DNA of 64,000 bases from JAOUEA01 sp035249905 (GCA_035249905.1 DATFFT010000113.1:15369-79368), one strand, 5' to 3'; numbered from the stretch's first letter, positions 7,946 to 15,422 are shown. Translations and numbers: made by a program. Notes: generated by a model not told the origin, from the sequence alone.

Positions 7946-9190
7946 TCAGGTCGTGTAGAGGAAGCCGGTCCCGAGGAGCACGATGGGCATCAGGAAGAGC
8001 GTTCCCACGAAGGCCGCCAGCCGTGCGTTGCTCGACACGAGGTAGTCGTCGAGCCGCAGCACGGAGCGTTGCACCGGCTTGTACACGAAGGCCAGGATGA
8101 ACAGCGAGACGATCGTCACGCCGATCGCCTCCGCGAGGACGACCTGGGCCGCGCCCGCCGTGGGCTGCAGCATCGCGACGACAAGCGTGTCGGCGAGGGT
8201 CATGATGTTGGCGCCCATGATGTAGGGGAGGGCTTCCTCACGCTTGACGAGGCCCTTCGCGGCGAGCGGCACCAGCACGGTGAGCGCGACCGAAACCGAA
8301 AGCGTCAGCGTCGCGACGACGCACCCGAGGAAGAACATCGTCCACGGATGTTTGAGCCAGGCTGCTCGCTTCGAGGCGGTGGCGTCGCTGCTGATGTGCG
8401 GCAGCACGCGGTCGATCAGGTTGAACGAGACCAGGATCACGCCGAGCCCGATCAGGAACAACGACCATCCCGGCACGTTCGAGGCGACCACGTCGACGAT
8501 GGGTCCCCAGAGCCTGCTCAGGATCGCGTCGATCTGGCCCGATGCGTGCATCGTCAACCCGTCGAGCCAGCCGGCGCGGATGCTCGCGTAGCCGATCAGC
8601 ATGCCCGGCAGGTAGACGATCGCGGTCATCGTCATCGCCTGGATGCCGATGCCGATCGAGTCGCTGCGTTCCTTCGCGAGTCCGGCGAAGGAGGCCCCGG
8701 CGCCCGCCCGCAACCTCGCCTGCTTCGTCGCGTAGAGGAAACCGGCGAGCAGCACGATGAAGGACGCGCCGAGTCGCGACCCGGACAACATCGTGAAGGC
8801 CTGCAGCTTCGTGAGGGTGCCGGCGCCGAACAAGCTGATCGCCGTTGCCGCGACCGGCGACCCCGACAGCACGAAGTACGCCCCGAGCCAGCCGGCACCG
8901 AGCGTCGAGACGCCGTTGGCGAACGGGAACTGCCCCTGGATCTGCGGGCCGACGGCGGCGGCGCCTTCCTTCATCAGCTGGACCGCGAGGATGAACAGGA
9001 ACAGCGCCGGCAGGAAGAGCAGGAGCTTCCTGCCGATCTCCCAGGAGGAGCGGGGTGCTTCGAACGGCCCCCAGTCGATGAGGTATCGAGCTTGGTTCGC
9101 TTCGACTGGGACGCAGAACTCGCCGTCGATCTCGACCAGTTGCGCTTCCTGCTCGAGATCGCGTTCGAGCTCCTGGGTCCGCTTGGCCAT
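7946..9190 (-). CDS. Na/Pi-cotransporter-like membrane protein
   Basis: A 414-residue polytopic membrane protein. After a charged cytoplasmic lead of about 57 residues come some eight to ten helices arranged as two related halves, each with a small-residue signature (LSGSPVAATAISLFGAG near residue 110 and SVALTVLVPLAAKG with GANIMT near 310). This is the pattern of the Na/Pi cotransporter (PF02690) group, but the canonical QSS signatures are altered, so the substrate may not be phosphate. ATG 9190 follows CCAGGAGAG. It heads a minus-strand unit with DUF2292 and a TauBC-like pair, and its leader carries a terminator-like hairpin, which points to regulated expression linked with sulfur supply. 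Confidence 0.72.
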   Translation of the reverse strand: MAKRTQELERDLEQEAQLVEIDGEFCVPVEANQARYLIDWGPFEAPRSSWEIGRKLLLFLPALFLFILAVQLMKEGAAAVGPQIQGQFPFANGVSTLGAGWLGAYFVLSGSPVAATAISLFGAGTLTKLQAFTMLSGSRLGASFIVLLAGFLYATKQARLRAGAGASFAGLAKERSDSIGIGIQAMTMTAIVYLPGMLIGYASIRAGWLDGLTMHASGQIDAILSRLWGPIVDVVASNVPGWSLFLIGLGVILVSFNLIDRVLPHISSDATASKRAAWLKHPWTMFFLGCVVATLTLSVSVALTVLVPLAAKGLVKREEALPYIMGANIMTLADTLVVAMLQPTAGAAQVVLAEAIGVTIVSLFILAFVYKPVQRSVLRLDDYLVSSNARLAAFVGTLFLMPIVLLGTGFLYTT

Positions 9191-9213
9191 GCTCGCTGCT
9201 CTCTCCTGGCACG

Positions 9214-9266
9214 AAAAACGGCCGCAACGCGATACGGGGACTCGGTTCCCCCTGTGCGTTGCGGCC
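9214..9266 (-). terminator. Attenuator-like hairpin in the transporter leader
   Basis: Read on the minus strand, GGCCGCAACGC (9266-9256) pairs perfectly over 11 bases with GCGTTGCGGCC (9230-9220), and a run of five T follows (9218-9214). A smaller GGGG/CCCC stem sits in the loop. An intrinsic terminator of this quality 23 bases before a start codon, in the same orientation as the gene, is what a transcription attenuator or riboswitch expression platform looks like. The 5' arm overlaps the end of the ACCGGA repeat motif, so alternative pairing is possible. I could not match it to a riboswitch class that I know. Confidence 0.6.
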
Positions 9267-9280
9267 TCCGGTTGTCCGGT
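9264..9280 (-). promoter_or_regulatory. ACCGGA-N2-ACCGGAGGC leader motif (copy A)
   Basis: On the minus strand the leader contains ACCGGACAACCGGAGGC, a direct repeat of ACCGGA with a 2-base spacer. Nearly the same string occurs twice in the leader of the sulfate ABC operon (11130-11147 and 11210-11226). It lies immediately 5' of the attenuator-like stem. It could be an RNA element or a tandem protein-binding site. Confidence 0.45.
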
Positions 9281-9398
9281 CAGCTGCTGCGACCAGGCTA
9301 CCTGCGGCTCACGGACCGGTCAACGGGACCTTCGGCCGAGATATATGGACTTCCTGTAGCGGGCCGATGGCCGACGGCGGAGACGGCCGGACGGCCCG

Positions 9399-9812
9399 TC
9401 AACGCACGAGCAGGACGGGGCAGGGAGCGTGGTGCACGACCTTGTTCGCGACCCCGCCGAGAACCAGCGACTTCCACTCGGTCATGCCGCGGGTACCCAT
9501 CACGATCAGGTCGGCCTCGATCTCGCGGGCAACCTCGACGATCTGCTCCGGGGTGTTCCCCGGGTTCACGCGTCGGATCTCTCCCCGGGCCGGCACTCCC
9601 GCGTCATCGAAGGCACGGACGACATCAGCCACGAGCTCCTCGGCGGGGACGCCGGGACCGAGGTCGACGTCGGTCCCCTCGTACTTCGTGTGCTCGCGGA
9701 CGTGCACCACGGTGACCGATGCCTCGTACCTGCGCGCGAGGTCGATCGCGACCGGCACCGTCTTGCCGCCCTCGCGGGAGCCGTCGACCGCGACCACGAT
9801 GCGCTCGAACAC
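9399..9812 (-). CDS. Universal stress protein (UspA family)
   Basis: Single-domain UspA protein of 137 residues. The N-terminus FERIVVAVDGSREG is the usual first strand and loop, and the ATP-binding signature G-x2-G-x9-G appears as GTRGMTEWKSLVLGG, with Gly in place of the usual final Ser or Thr, followed by the end strand CPVLLV. The GTG start shares a base with the TAG stop of the TSUP permease (TAGTG), so the two are translationally coupled. Usp domains beside TSUP or other transporters are common and probably couple uptake to energy or stress status; that role is inferred. Confidence 0.92.
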   Translation of the reverse strand: MFERIVVAVDGSREGGKTVPVAIDLARRYEASVTVVHVREHTKYEGTDVDLGPGVPAEELVADVVRAFDDAGVPARGEIRRVNPGNTPEQIVEVAREIEADLIVMGTRGMTEWKSLVLGGVANKVVHHAPCPVLLVR

Positions 9813-10870
9813 TAGGGCAGCACCTCCACGACCTCCACGCTCGTGGCGGGCGACGCGAGTTGCGGCCGGATGCGAGCGAAGTAGGCGACGGCGAAAGCGA
9901 ACCCGACACCGACCGGGGCGAGCCAAGCCTGGCGTCTGACCCACGTTGCGCGGGAGAGCCCGGCATCGCTCCATCGCCGCTCCGTGTGCATCGTGGCGTC
10001 GATGGCGCCCCAGACGGGAAGCGCGATCAACGACCCGGTGAGCAGCACGACGCCGAGCGTGGAGTTGGGCACGCCCAGGAGCTTGAGGGCCGATGCCGTC
10101 AGGACGAACACGAGGATCGGCCTGATCACGCCGTCGGGTGCCTTCGACGAGAGGCGGGCGCCGACCCAGACCGCCGGGACCGCTCCGATGAGGATCGACG
10201 CGGTGAGCCCGAGCTCGAAGTCGCCCACGACGATGTGGGCGATCGCTGCCGACGTGACGAGGGGCACGGCCTGAACCAGGTCGGTGCCGACGAGCTCGGC
10301 GCCTCGCAGGCTCGGATAGAGGAGCATCAGGCAGATGATGACGATCGACCCCGAGCCGACGCTCGTCAGTCCGACCAGGAGTCCTCCGATCACGCCGATC
10401 GCGATCGTGGCGGCGACCTTGACGCCCAGGGACCCGGAGACGACCCGGGCATCGGCCCCCGATCGGCGATCCGCCGCGGTGCGGCGGCCCTGGAGCCAGG
10501 CCTTGACGATCATCGCCCCGGCAGCGAGCAGGAGTGTCGCGCCGAGGAACAGCTCCGTGATCTCCTCGATCCGCTCGGCGTCGCCGACCGCCTGCAGCAG
10601 GAGGACCCCCGCGAAGGCCATCGGGATCGACCCGAGGCAGAGCCAGCGAACGAGCTCCCATCGCACGGTCTTGCGCCGGATGTGCACACCTCCGCCGACC
10701 GGCTTCATCACCATGGCGGCCACTAGATCCGATGAGACGGCCGCCGTGGGGCTGATGCCGAAGAAGATCAGCAGGATGGGCGTCATGAGCGCGCCTCCGC
10801 CCATGCCCGTGAGGCCTACGGTGAAGCCCACGAGCACCGATGCGAGGACGATGCCCCAGTCGATCTCCAC
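9812..10870 (-). CDS. TSUP (TauE/SafE) family permease
   Basis: A 352-residue permease of the TauE/SafE (former DUF81) family, which exports or imports sulfite, sulfonates, thiosulfate and other small anions. The first helix carries VGFTVGLTGMGGGALMTPILL and the second repeat GVIGGLLVGLTSVGSGSIVI, the two glycine-rich signatures of the family. The frame is open far upstream, but the GTG at 10870 follows AGCGAGG with 5-base spacing and begins right at the first helix. It is divergent from the sulfate ABC operon and coupled to a universal stress protein, which supports a role in sulfur anion movement. Confidence 0.9.
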   Translation of the reverse strand: MEIDWGIVLASVLVGFTVGLTGMGGGALMTPILLIFFGISPTAAVSSDLVAAMVMKPVGGGVHIRRKTVRWELVRWLCLGSIPMAFAGVLLLQAVGDAERIEEITELFLGATLLLAAGAMIVKAWLQGRRTAADRRSGADARVVSGSLGVKVAATIAIGVIGGLLVGLTSVGSGSIVIICLMLLYPSLRGAELVGTDLVQAVPLVTSAAIAHIVVGDFELGLTASILIGAVPAVWVGARLSSKAPDGVIRPILVFVLTASALKLLGVPNSTLGVVLLTGSLIALPVWGAIDATMHTERRWSDAGLSRATWVRRQAWLAPVGVGFAFAVAYFARIRPQLASPATSVEVVEVLP

Positions 10871-10938
10871 GACAACCTCGCTGTGCCGCGGATCCCCGCA
10901 GGGTCTGCGGCTCTCTCCGATCGCCAGCTGCACGGCGG

Positions 10939-10967
10939 ACGCTACCGACCTCGCAGGACTCCCGCAA
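10939..10967 (-). promoter_or_regulatory. Putative promoter of the TSUP-usp unit
   Basis: Minus strand TTGCGG, 17 bases, then TAGCGT (10944-10939). This gives a leader of about 60 bases before the GTG at 10870. The -10 fits TANNNT; the -35 keeps only the TTG. Confidence 0.35.
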
Positions 10968-11063
10968 TCGGCCCATCGTCCGTCGGGTTCGGCCGTTCGG
11001 GGAAGCGCTCTGCCATCGGACCGAGGAGGCATCGACCATCTGTTGCATTCTCGGTGCGGATGG

Positions 11064-11077
11064 GCGCGAGCTCGCGC
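11064..11077. promoter_or_regulatory. 14-base perfect palindrome upstream of sulfate operon
   Basis: GCGCGAGCTCGCGC is a perfect dyad that ends 7 bases before the TTGACA -35 box of the sulfate operon. The position suits an activator or repressor site. GC-rich palindromes can arise by chance in this genome, so support is moderate. Confidence 0.35.
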
Positions 11078-11084
11078 GGGTTCC

Positions 11085-11113
11085 TTGACACTTCGATCCG
11101 GGCCCGGTAGTTG
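11085..11113 (+). promoter_or_regulatory. Putative promoter of the sulfate ABC operon
   Basis: A perfect TTGACA (11085-11090) is followed by 17 bases and TAGTTG (11108-11113), a weak -10. This would give a leader of about 155-160 bases before the binding-protein ATG, long enough for RNA-based control. Confidence 0.45.
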
Positions 11114-11129
11114 TGTGCCCGTCACGCCG

Positions 11130-11147
11130 ACCGGAGCACCCGGAGGC
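11130..11147 (+). promoter_or_regulatory. ACCGGA leader motif (copy B1)
   Basis: ACCGGA-GC-ACCCGGAGGC: the same motif as copies A and B2 with one extra C in the second half. It lies in the leader of the sulfate operon, about 20 bases after the putative transcription start. Confidence 0.35.
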
Positions 11148-11209
11148 GTCGCACTCGGAAGGTGTCCGATCTGCAGCGTCGAGATCGGCCGCAACGATCC
11201 TTTCGGTTG

Positions 11210-11226
11210 ACCGGACCACCGGAGGC
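11210..11226 (+). promoter_or_regulatory. ACCGGA leader motif (copy B2)
   Basis: ACCGGACCACCGGAGGC differs from copy A at one position over 17 bases. It is followed by a CCGGCA-CGT-TGCCGG hairpin and then the AAGGAG ribosome site of the binding protein. No T-run follows, so control here, if any, would be at translation or by a DNA-binding protein. Confidence 0.4.
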
Positions 11227-11277
11227 CGAGCACCCCGACAGGCCCCGGCACGTTGCCGGTCATCGAAAGGAGCTCGG

Positions 11278-12375
11278 ATGTTTTCCCTCTCACGGCGGCG
11301 CCCAGGCGCGTCCGCCCGCTTGGCGCGAACGGTCGCGCTCGCACTCGTCCCCGCCGCCGCCCTCGCGGCATGCTCGTCCGGCTCGGGCGACGACGTCCAG
11401 TCGTCGGCCGCGGGCGGTCCCTGCACTCCCCCGGACGTGCCCGTGATCAACTTCACCGCGTACAGCACGCCGCGCGAGGTCTACGGCAAGATCATCCCGG
11501 AGTTCGTCTCGCAGTGGAAGGAAGACCACGACGACCAGAACGTGATCTTCCAGGAGTCCTATGCGGGCTCGACGACCCAGGCTGCCAACGTCATCGCCGG
11601 GTACGAAGCCGACGTCGTGGCGCTCTCGCTCGGCCCTGACGTCGACCAGATCGCCGATGCTGGCCTGATCACCCACGACTGGGAAGCGGCAGCCGATGGT
11701 GGCATGGTCTCGACGTCGGTCGTCGTCTTCGGCGTCCGACCCGGCAACCCGAAGGGCCTCGAGGACTGGGACGACCTCGCCGCCGAGGGCGTCGAGATCC
11801 TGACGCCCGACCCGGCATCGAGCGGCGGCGCACGGTGGAACATCGTGTCGCTGTGGGGCTCTGCCCTCAACGGCTATGGCGGTGTCGCCAAGGGTGACGA
11901 GGCGGGGGCAACCGAGCTCCTCAAGGGCATGCTCGGCAACGTGATCGTCTTCGACAAGAGCGCCCGCGACTCGATCCAGAACTTCGAGGCGGGCAATGGC
12001 GATGTCGCGATCACCTACGAGAACGAGGTGCTCACGGCGCAGGCCGCCGGCGAGGAGAACCCCGCTGTGTACCCGCCCTCGAGCGTGCTCATCGAGAACC
12101 CCGTCGCGGTGGTCGACGCGAACGTCGACAAGCACTGCGTGCGTGATGTGGCGGAGGCGTTCGTCGAGTTCCTCCACACGCCCGAGGTGAAGGAGCTCTA
12201 CACGGAGGTCGGCTTCCTCCGTTCCACCGACATCAAGGAGGCGAGGAAGGGCGGCGGGCAGTTCCCGCCGATGGAGGATCTCTGGGACGTCGACGAGTTC
12301 GGGGGCTGGGACGCCCTCAACGGGCAGCTGTTCAGCGACGGCGGCATCGCCACCACGGCGATCGCTGGCGGCTGA
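11278..12375 (+). CDS. sbp: Sulfate ABC transporter substrate-binding lipoprotein
   Basis: Periplasmic-type sulfate/thiosulfate-binding protein of 365 residues. A lipoprotein signal peptide ends in the lipobox LAAC (residues 32-35), as expected for a monoderm. The mature part opens with a strand and the STPREVYGKIIPEF helix, then ESYAGSTTQAANVI and EADVVALSLGPDVDQIA, matching the Sbp/CysP fold landmarks. ATG 11278 follows AAAGGAG. It is the first gene of a five-gene operon with cysT, cysW, cysA and DUF2292. Sulfate versus thiosulfate cannot be separated from sequence alone. Confidence 0.92.
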   Translation: MFSLSRRRPGASARLARTVALALVPAAALAACSSGSGDDVQSSAAGGPCTPPDVPVINFTAYSTPREVYGKIIPEFVSQWKEDHDDQNVIFQESYAGSTTQAANVIAGYEADVVALSLGPDVDQIADAGLITHDWEAAADGGMVSTSVVVFGVRPGNPKGLEDWDDLAAEGVEILTPDPASSGGARWNIVSLWGSALNGYGGVAKGDEAGATELLKGMLGNVIVFDKSARDSIQNFEAGNGDVAITYENEVLTAQAAGEENPAVYPPSSVLIENPVAVVDANVDKHCVRDVAEAFVEFLHTPEVKELYTEVGFLRSTDIKEARKGGGQFPPMEDLWDVDEFGGWDALNGQLFSDGGIATTAIAGG

Positions 12376-12399
12376 GCAGCGAAGGAGCCACGAGACGCG

Positions 12400-13263
12400 A
12401 TGAGCAGCGCCGCGCAGGTCACAATCGAACGCAGCCGGGCCCGGCTCTCTCCGCGGTCAGCTGCACGGCTGCGGCGGTACACCTTGCGCGGCGCTGCCAT
12501 CGTCTACCTGGGGGCGATCGTGGTGCTTCCGGTGGTGGCGGTCGCCACACGAGGGTTCGGCGATGGGCTGGGCTCGCTGCGCACGGCCCTCGCCGTGCCG
12601 GGCGCCACCGCGGCGATCCGGCTCACGCTGATCACCTCGACCCTGGCTTCGGTGATCAGCGCCGTCATGGGCACGATGCTCGCCTACGCGCTCGTGCGAT
12701 ATCCGTTCCCGGGCCGGCGCATCCTTTCGGCGGTGGTCGACCTGCCGCTCGCGATCCCCACGCTCGTCACCGGCGTGATGCTGGTGGCGCTCTACGGCCC
12801 CAGCTCCCCGATCGGCGAGGCGCTCGAACGGATCGGCATCCGGGTGATCTTCACTCCCATCGCCATCTTGTTCGCGCTGCTGGTGGTCACGCTTCCGCTC
12901 GTCGTGCGCAGCGTGCAGCCCGTGCTCCAGGAGCTCGACAACGCTGAGGAGGAGGCCGCGGCCACCCTAGGCGCCAACGGATGGACGACCTTCCGGAAGG
13001 TCGTGTTGCCCGCGATCCGCCCCGCGATCATCGGCGGGACGCTCCTCACCTTTGCCCGATGCCTGGGCGAGTTCGGCAGCGTCGTGCTCGTGGCCGGGAA
13101 CCGCGCCGGAGAAACGCTCACGGCGCCGGTCTTCATCTTCCAGCTCACGACGCAATTCAGGCCCCTCGAGGCCGCTGCGGTCGCGACCCTCTTGTTCAGC
13201 ATCTCGTTCGTGCTCGTGCTGGTGACCGCTCGCTTGCTGAAGCGGAAGGAGGACGATGCATGA
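12400..13263 (+). CDS. cysT: Sulfate ABC transporter permease CysT
   Basis: One of two permease subunits of the sulfate importer, 287 residues with about six helices. The ATPase-coupling loop reads EEEAAATLGANGWTTFRKVVLPAIRPAI, matching the EAA---G motif, and LARCLGEFGS-type sequence (FARCLGEFGSVVLVAGN) is typical of CysT/ModB permeases. It begins 24 bases after the binding protein with GAAGGAG upstream, and its stop overlaps the cysW start (ATGA). The adjacent binding protein and CysW make sulfate the likely substrate rather than molybdate. Confidence 0.92.
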   Translation: MSSAAQVTIERSRARLSPRSAARLRRYTLRGAAIVYLGAIVVLPVVAVATRGFGDGLGSLRTALAVPGATAAIRLTLITSTLASVISAVMGTMLAYALVRYPFPGRRILSAVVDLPLAIPTLVTGVMLVALYGPSSPIGEALERIGIRVIFTPIAILFALLVVTLPLVVRSVQPVLQELDNAEEEAAATLGANGWTTFRKVVLPAIRPAIIGGTLLTFARCLGEFGSVVLVAGNRAGETLTAPVFIFQLTTQFRPLEAAAVATLLFSISFVLVLVTARLLKRKEDDA

Positions 13264-14120
13264 TGGCCCCCTCTCTCATCCCCGACACCTCACTTCCCGG
13301 CGGCGGTCGCCGGCGCCTCGTGCGCGGCGGGATCATCGCCGCGTGCATCCTGTACGTGGGCGTCCTGCTGCTGCTGCCCCTCGTGGGCATCGTCTACACG
13401 GCCCTGGAGCCGGGACTGGCCAAGATCTCGGAGACGTTCAGCCTCCCCGACGTGCGCCACGCTTTCTACCTCACGGGCGTGATCACGGTCGTCACGATCG
13501 TCGTCACGTCGTTGTTCGGAGTGATCAGCGCGTGGGTGCTCGTTCGGCAGAAGTTCCCCGGGAAGTCTCTCCTGAACGCCGTCGTCGACCTCCCGTTCGC
13601 TCTCTCCCCGGTAACGGTGGGGCTCGCCGCGGTGATCCTGTTCGGCGCCGGTGGATGGCTCGAGCCGTTCTTCCAGGCGCGAGGGATACAGATCATCTTC
13701 GCTCTGCCCTCGATGGTGCTCGTCACGATCTTCATCTGCATCCCGTTCACGATCCGTGAGGTCGTGCCGGTGCTCGAGGAGATCGGCAAGGACGAGGAGG
13801 ACGCCGCTCGGACCCTCGGCGCCTCGATCATGCAGACGTGGCGGAAGGTCACGATGCCGAACATCCGGTGGGGCCTGCTCTACGGCATCGCGCTCACCAC
13901 GGCCCGAGCGATCGGTGAGATCGGCGCGGTGATGATCGTGAGCGGATTGATCAAGGGCCAGACCGAAACCGCCACCCTATTCATCTTCACGGCCATCGAG
14001 GAACGCCTGTACGCCGAGGCCTACATCGTGGCACTCACCCTGGCCGCCGTCTCGATCGTGCTCCTCGTCTCGATCGAGGCCGCCCGGCATCGGATCGAAG
14101 GAAGGAAGGAAAGCACATGA
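13260..14120 (+). CDS. cysW: Sulfate ABC transporter permease CysW
   Basis: Second permease subunit, 286 residues and about six helices. It has the coupling loop DEEDAARTLGASIMQTWRKVTMP and the downstream TTARAIGEIGAVMIVSG block characteristic of CysW. It starts at tandem ATG codons; the first (13260) overlaps the cysT stop and lies an optimal distance after AAGGAGG. It overlaps cysA by 4 bases (ATGA). It works as a heterodimer with CysT in the membrane. Confidence 0.92.
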   Translation: MMAPSLIPDTSLPGGGRRRLVRGGIIAACILYVGVLLLLPLVGIVYTALEPGLAKISETFSLPDVRHAFYLTGVITVVTIVVTSLFGVISAWVLVRQKFPGKSLLNAVVDLPFALSPVTVGLAAVILFGAGGWLEPFFQARGIQIIFALPSMVLVTIFICIPFTIREVVPVLEEIGKDEEDAARTLGASIMQTWRKVTMPNIRWGLLYGIALTTARAIGEIGAVMIVSGLIKGQTETATLFIFTAIEERLYAEAYIVALTLAAVSIVLLVSIEAARHRIEGRKEST

Positions 14121-15202
14121 GCACGCCGATCGTGGTGGAGCAGCTGACCAAGCGGTTCGGCTCGTTCGAGGCGGTGAGCGACGTCTCGTTCACGGCGCCC
14201 GGCGGCGCCATCACCGCCCTGCTCGGCCCCTCGGGCTCGGGGAAGAGCACGGTTCTGCGCATGATCGCCGGGCTCGAGACCCCGAACGAAGGCCGGGTCT
14301 GGCTCGGAGACGTGGAGCTGACGCCCAAGAGCGTGCAGGAGCGCCGCGTCGGGTTCGTCTTCCAGCACTACGCCCTCTTCCGGCACATGACCGTGCGCCA
14401 GAATGTCGAGTTCGGTCTCGCCGTGCGCAAGCGGCCGAAGTCCGAGCGCACGGCACGCGTCGACGAGCTGCTCGAGCTTGTGCACCTCGGCCACTTCGCC
14501 AAGCGCTACCCCGACCAGCTCTCGGGTGGGCAGCGCCAGCGTGTGGCGCTGGCTCGCGCTCTGGCTCCGAGGCCCGACGTGCTGTTGCTCGACGAGCCGT
14601 TTGGGGCCCTCGACGCGAAGGTGCGCCAGGATCTCCGCCAGTGGCTCGACGAGCTTCATCGCGAGCTCGGCGTGACGAGCCTGCTGGTCACCCATGACCA
14701 GGAGGAAGCCCTCGAGCTCGCGAATCAGGTGGTCGTGATGCACGAAGGCGCCGTGGAGCAGGTGGGCTCACCCGGAAAGATCTACGACGATCCGACGACC
14801 CCGTTCGTCGCGGGGTTCGTGGGCTCCGCCAATGTGCTGCACGGCGTGGTCCGAGGCGGTCACGTGCACCTCGGAGCGTTCCGAGTTCCGGGTGCCGAGC
14901 ACCTGGCCGAAGGCGCCGCGGCGACCGCCTATGTGCGACCTCACGATGTCCGGATCGCGGCGAAGGGGACGAACGGCCACGGCTCTGACAGTGCCGACCG
15001 TGCGCTCGGACGGGTGGAACGGGTCTCTTCGCTCGGGTGGCTCGCGCGGCTCACGATCCGCCTGGACGGCGGGGGCGATCACACCCTCGTGGCCCACGTG
15101 CCTCAGAACGAGCTCGACGGCGCGACGGAAGGCGATCTCGTGAGCGTCGACATCAGGAACCCGAAGGCGTTCGATCACGGCGAGGTCCGAGCGCAGGAGT
15201 GA
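14117..15202 (+). CDS. cysA: Sulfate ABC transporter ATP-binding protein CysA
   Basis: ATPase of the sulfate importer, 361 residues. It has Walker A GPSGSGKST, signature LSGGQRQR, Walker B LLLDEPFGALD and the H-loop LLVTHDQEEALEL, followed by a C-terminal TOBE-type domain of about 120 residues (VRPHDVRI, then a substrate-sensing-like fold). Length and layout match CysA. It overlaps cysW upstream and the DUF2292 gene downstream (GTGA), so all five products are probably made in proportion. Confidence 0.94.
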   Translation: MSTPIVVEQLTKRFGSFEAVSDVSFTAPGGAITALLGPSGSGKSTVLRMIAGLETPNEGRVWLGDVELTPKSVQERRVGFVFQHYALFRHMTVRQNVEFGLAVRKRPKSERTARVDELLELVHLGHFAKRYPDQLSGGQRQRVALARALAPRPDVLLLDEPFGALDAKVRQDLRQWLDELHRELGVTSLLVTHDQEEALELANQVVVMHEGAVEQVGSPGKIYDDPTTPFVAGFVGSANVLHGVVRGGHVHLGAFRVPGAEHLAEGAAATAYVRPHDVRIAAKGTNGHGSDSADRALGRVERVSSLGWLARLTIRLDGGGDHTLVAHVPQNELDGATEGDLVSVDIRNPKAFDHGEVRAQE

Positions 15203-15420
15203 GCGCTCCGTTGCGGGTCGTCGACGGGGGGGAGGGTGCCTCCGACCGGGAGATCCCGGCCGAGGTACTTCGCTTCGCATCGCTCCCGCCGTCGCAGCGA
15301 GAGCTGCTGCTCCACGTTCACGACCTGCTCGGCGAGATCGCATACGGCACCGTGGTGCTGGTGCTCCAGGACGGGAAGGTGATCCAGGTCGAGACGTCGG
15401 AGAAGATCCGGCTGCGATGA
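15199..15420 (+). CDS. DUF2292 (YezD-like) small protein, copy 2
   Basis: A 73-residue protein whose C-terminal core, YGTVVLV-L-QDGKV-I-QVE and EKIRLR, is a near copy of the protein at 7697. The N-terminal half (VDGGEGASDREIP) differs between the two. It starts at a GTG overlapping the cysA stop (GTGA), making it the last, translationally coupled gene of the sulfate operon. That coupling is the best hint that it works with the transporter or with sulfate use. Function of the family is unknown to me; no metal-binding or catalytic motif is visible. Confidence 0.88.
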   Translation: MSAPLRVVDGGEGASDREIPAEVLRFASLPPSQRELLLHVHDLLGEIAYGTVVLVLQDGKVIQVETSEKIRLR

Positions 15421-15422
15421 GC

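Larger units (their letters stand above)
10871..11277. other. Divergent regulatory region between TSUP and sulfate operon
   Basis: A 407-base gap without a supported gene. Toward TSUP it holds a weak promoter (10939-10967) and a small CCGCAG-GGT-CTGCGG hairpin (10896-10910) in the TSUP leader. Toward the sulfate operon it holds a 14-base palindrome (11064-11077), a consensus -35 TTGACA (11085-11090) and about 165 bases of leader with two copies of the ACCGGA motif. The frame of the binding protein is open back to about 11113, but the leader features and the ribosome site argue against a longer protein. Confidence 0.6.

Noticed and set aside
9298..9312. A four-codon GTG frame (encoding MSRR) in the transporter leader as a regulatory peptide
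   Set aside because: It has no cysteine or methionine run, no ribosome site, and is short enough to be chance.
11113..11277. An N-terminal extension of the sulfate-binding protein from GTG 11113
   Set aside because: It would place 55 Arg/Ser-rich residues before a normal lipoprotein signal, and ATG 11278 has a strong AAAGGAG site.
9191..11277. SAM-I, SAM-IV or ydaO-type riboswitch in the leaders of the sulfur-type operons
   Set aside because: Only isolated short strings (such as CCGGAGGC) resemble known classes; the conserved cores are not present in order. Kept as an unclassified candidate instead.
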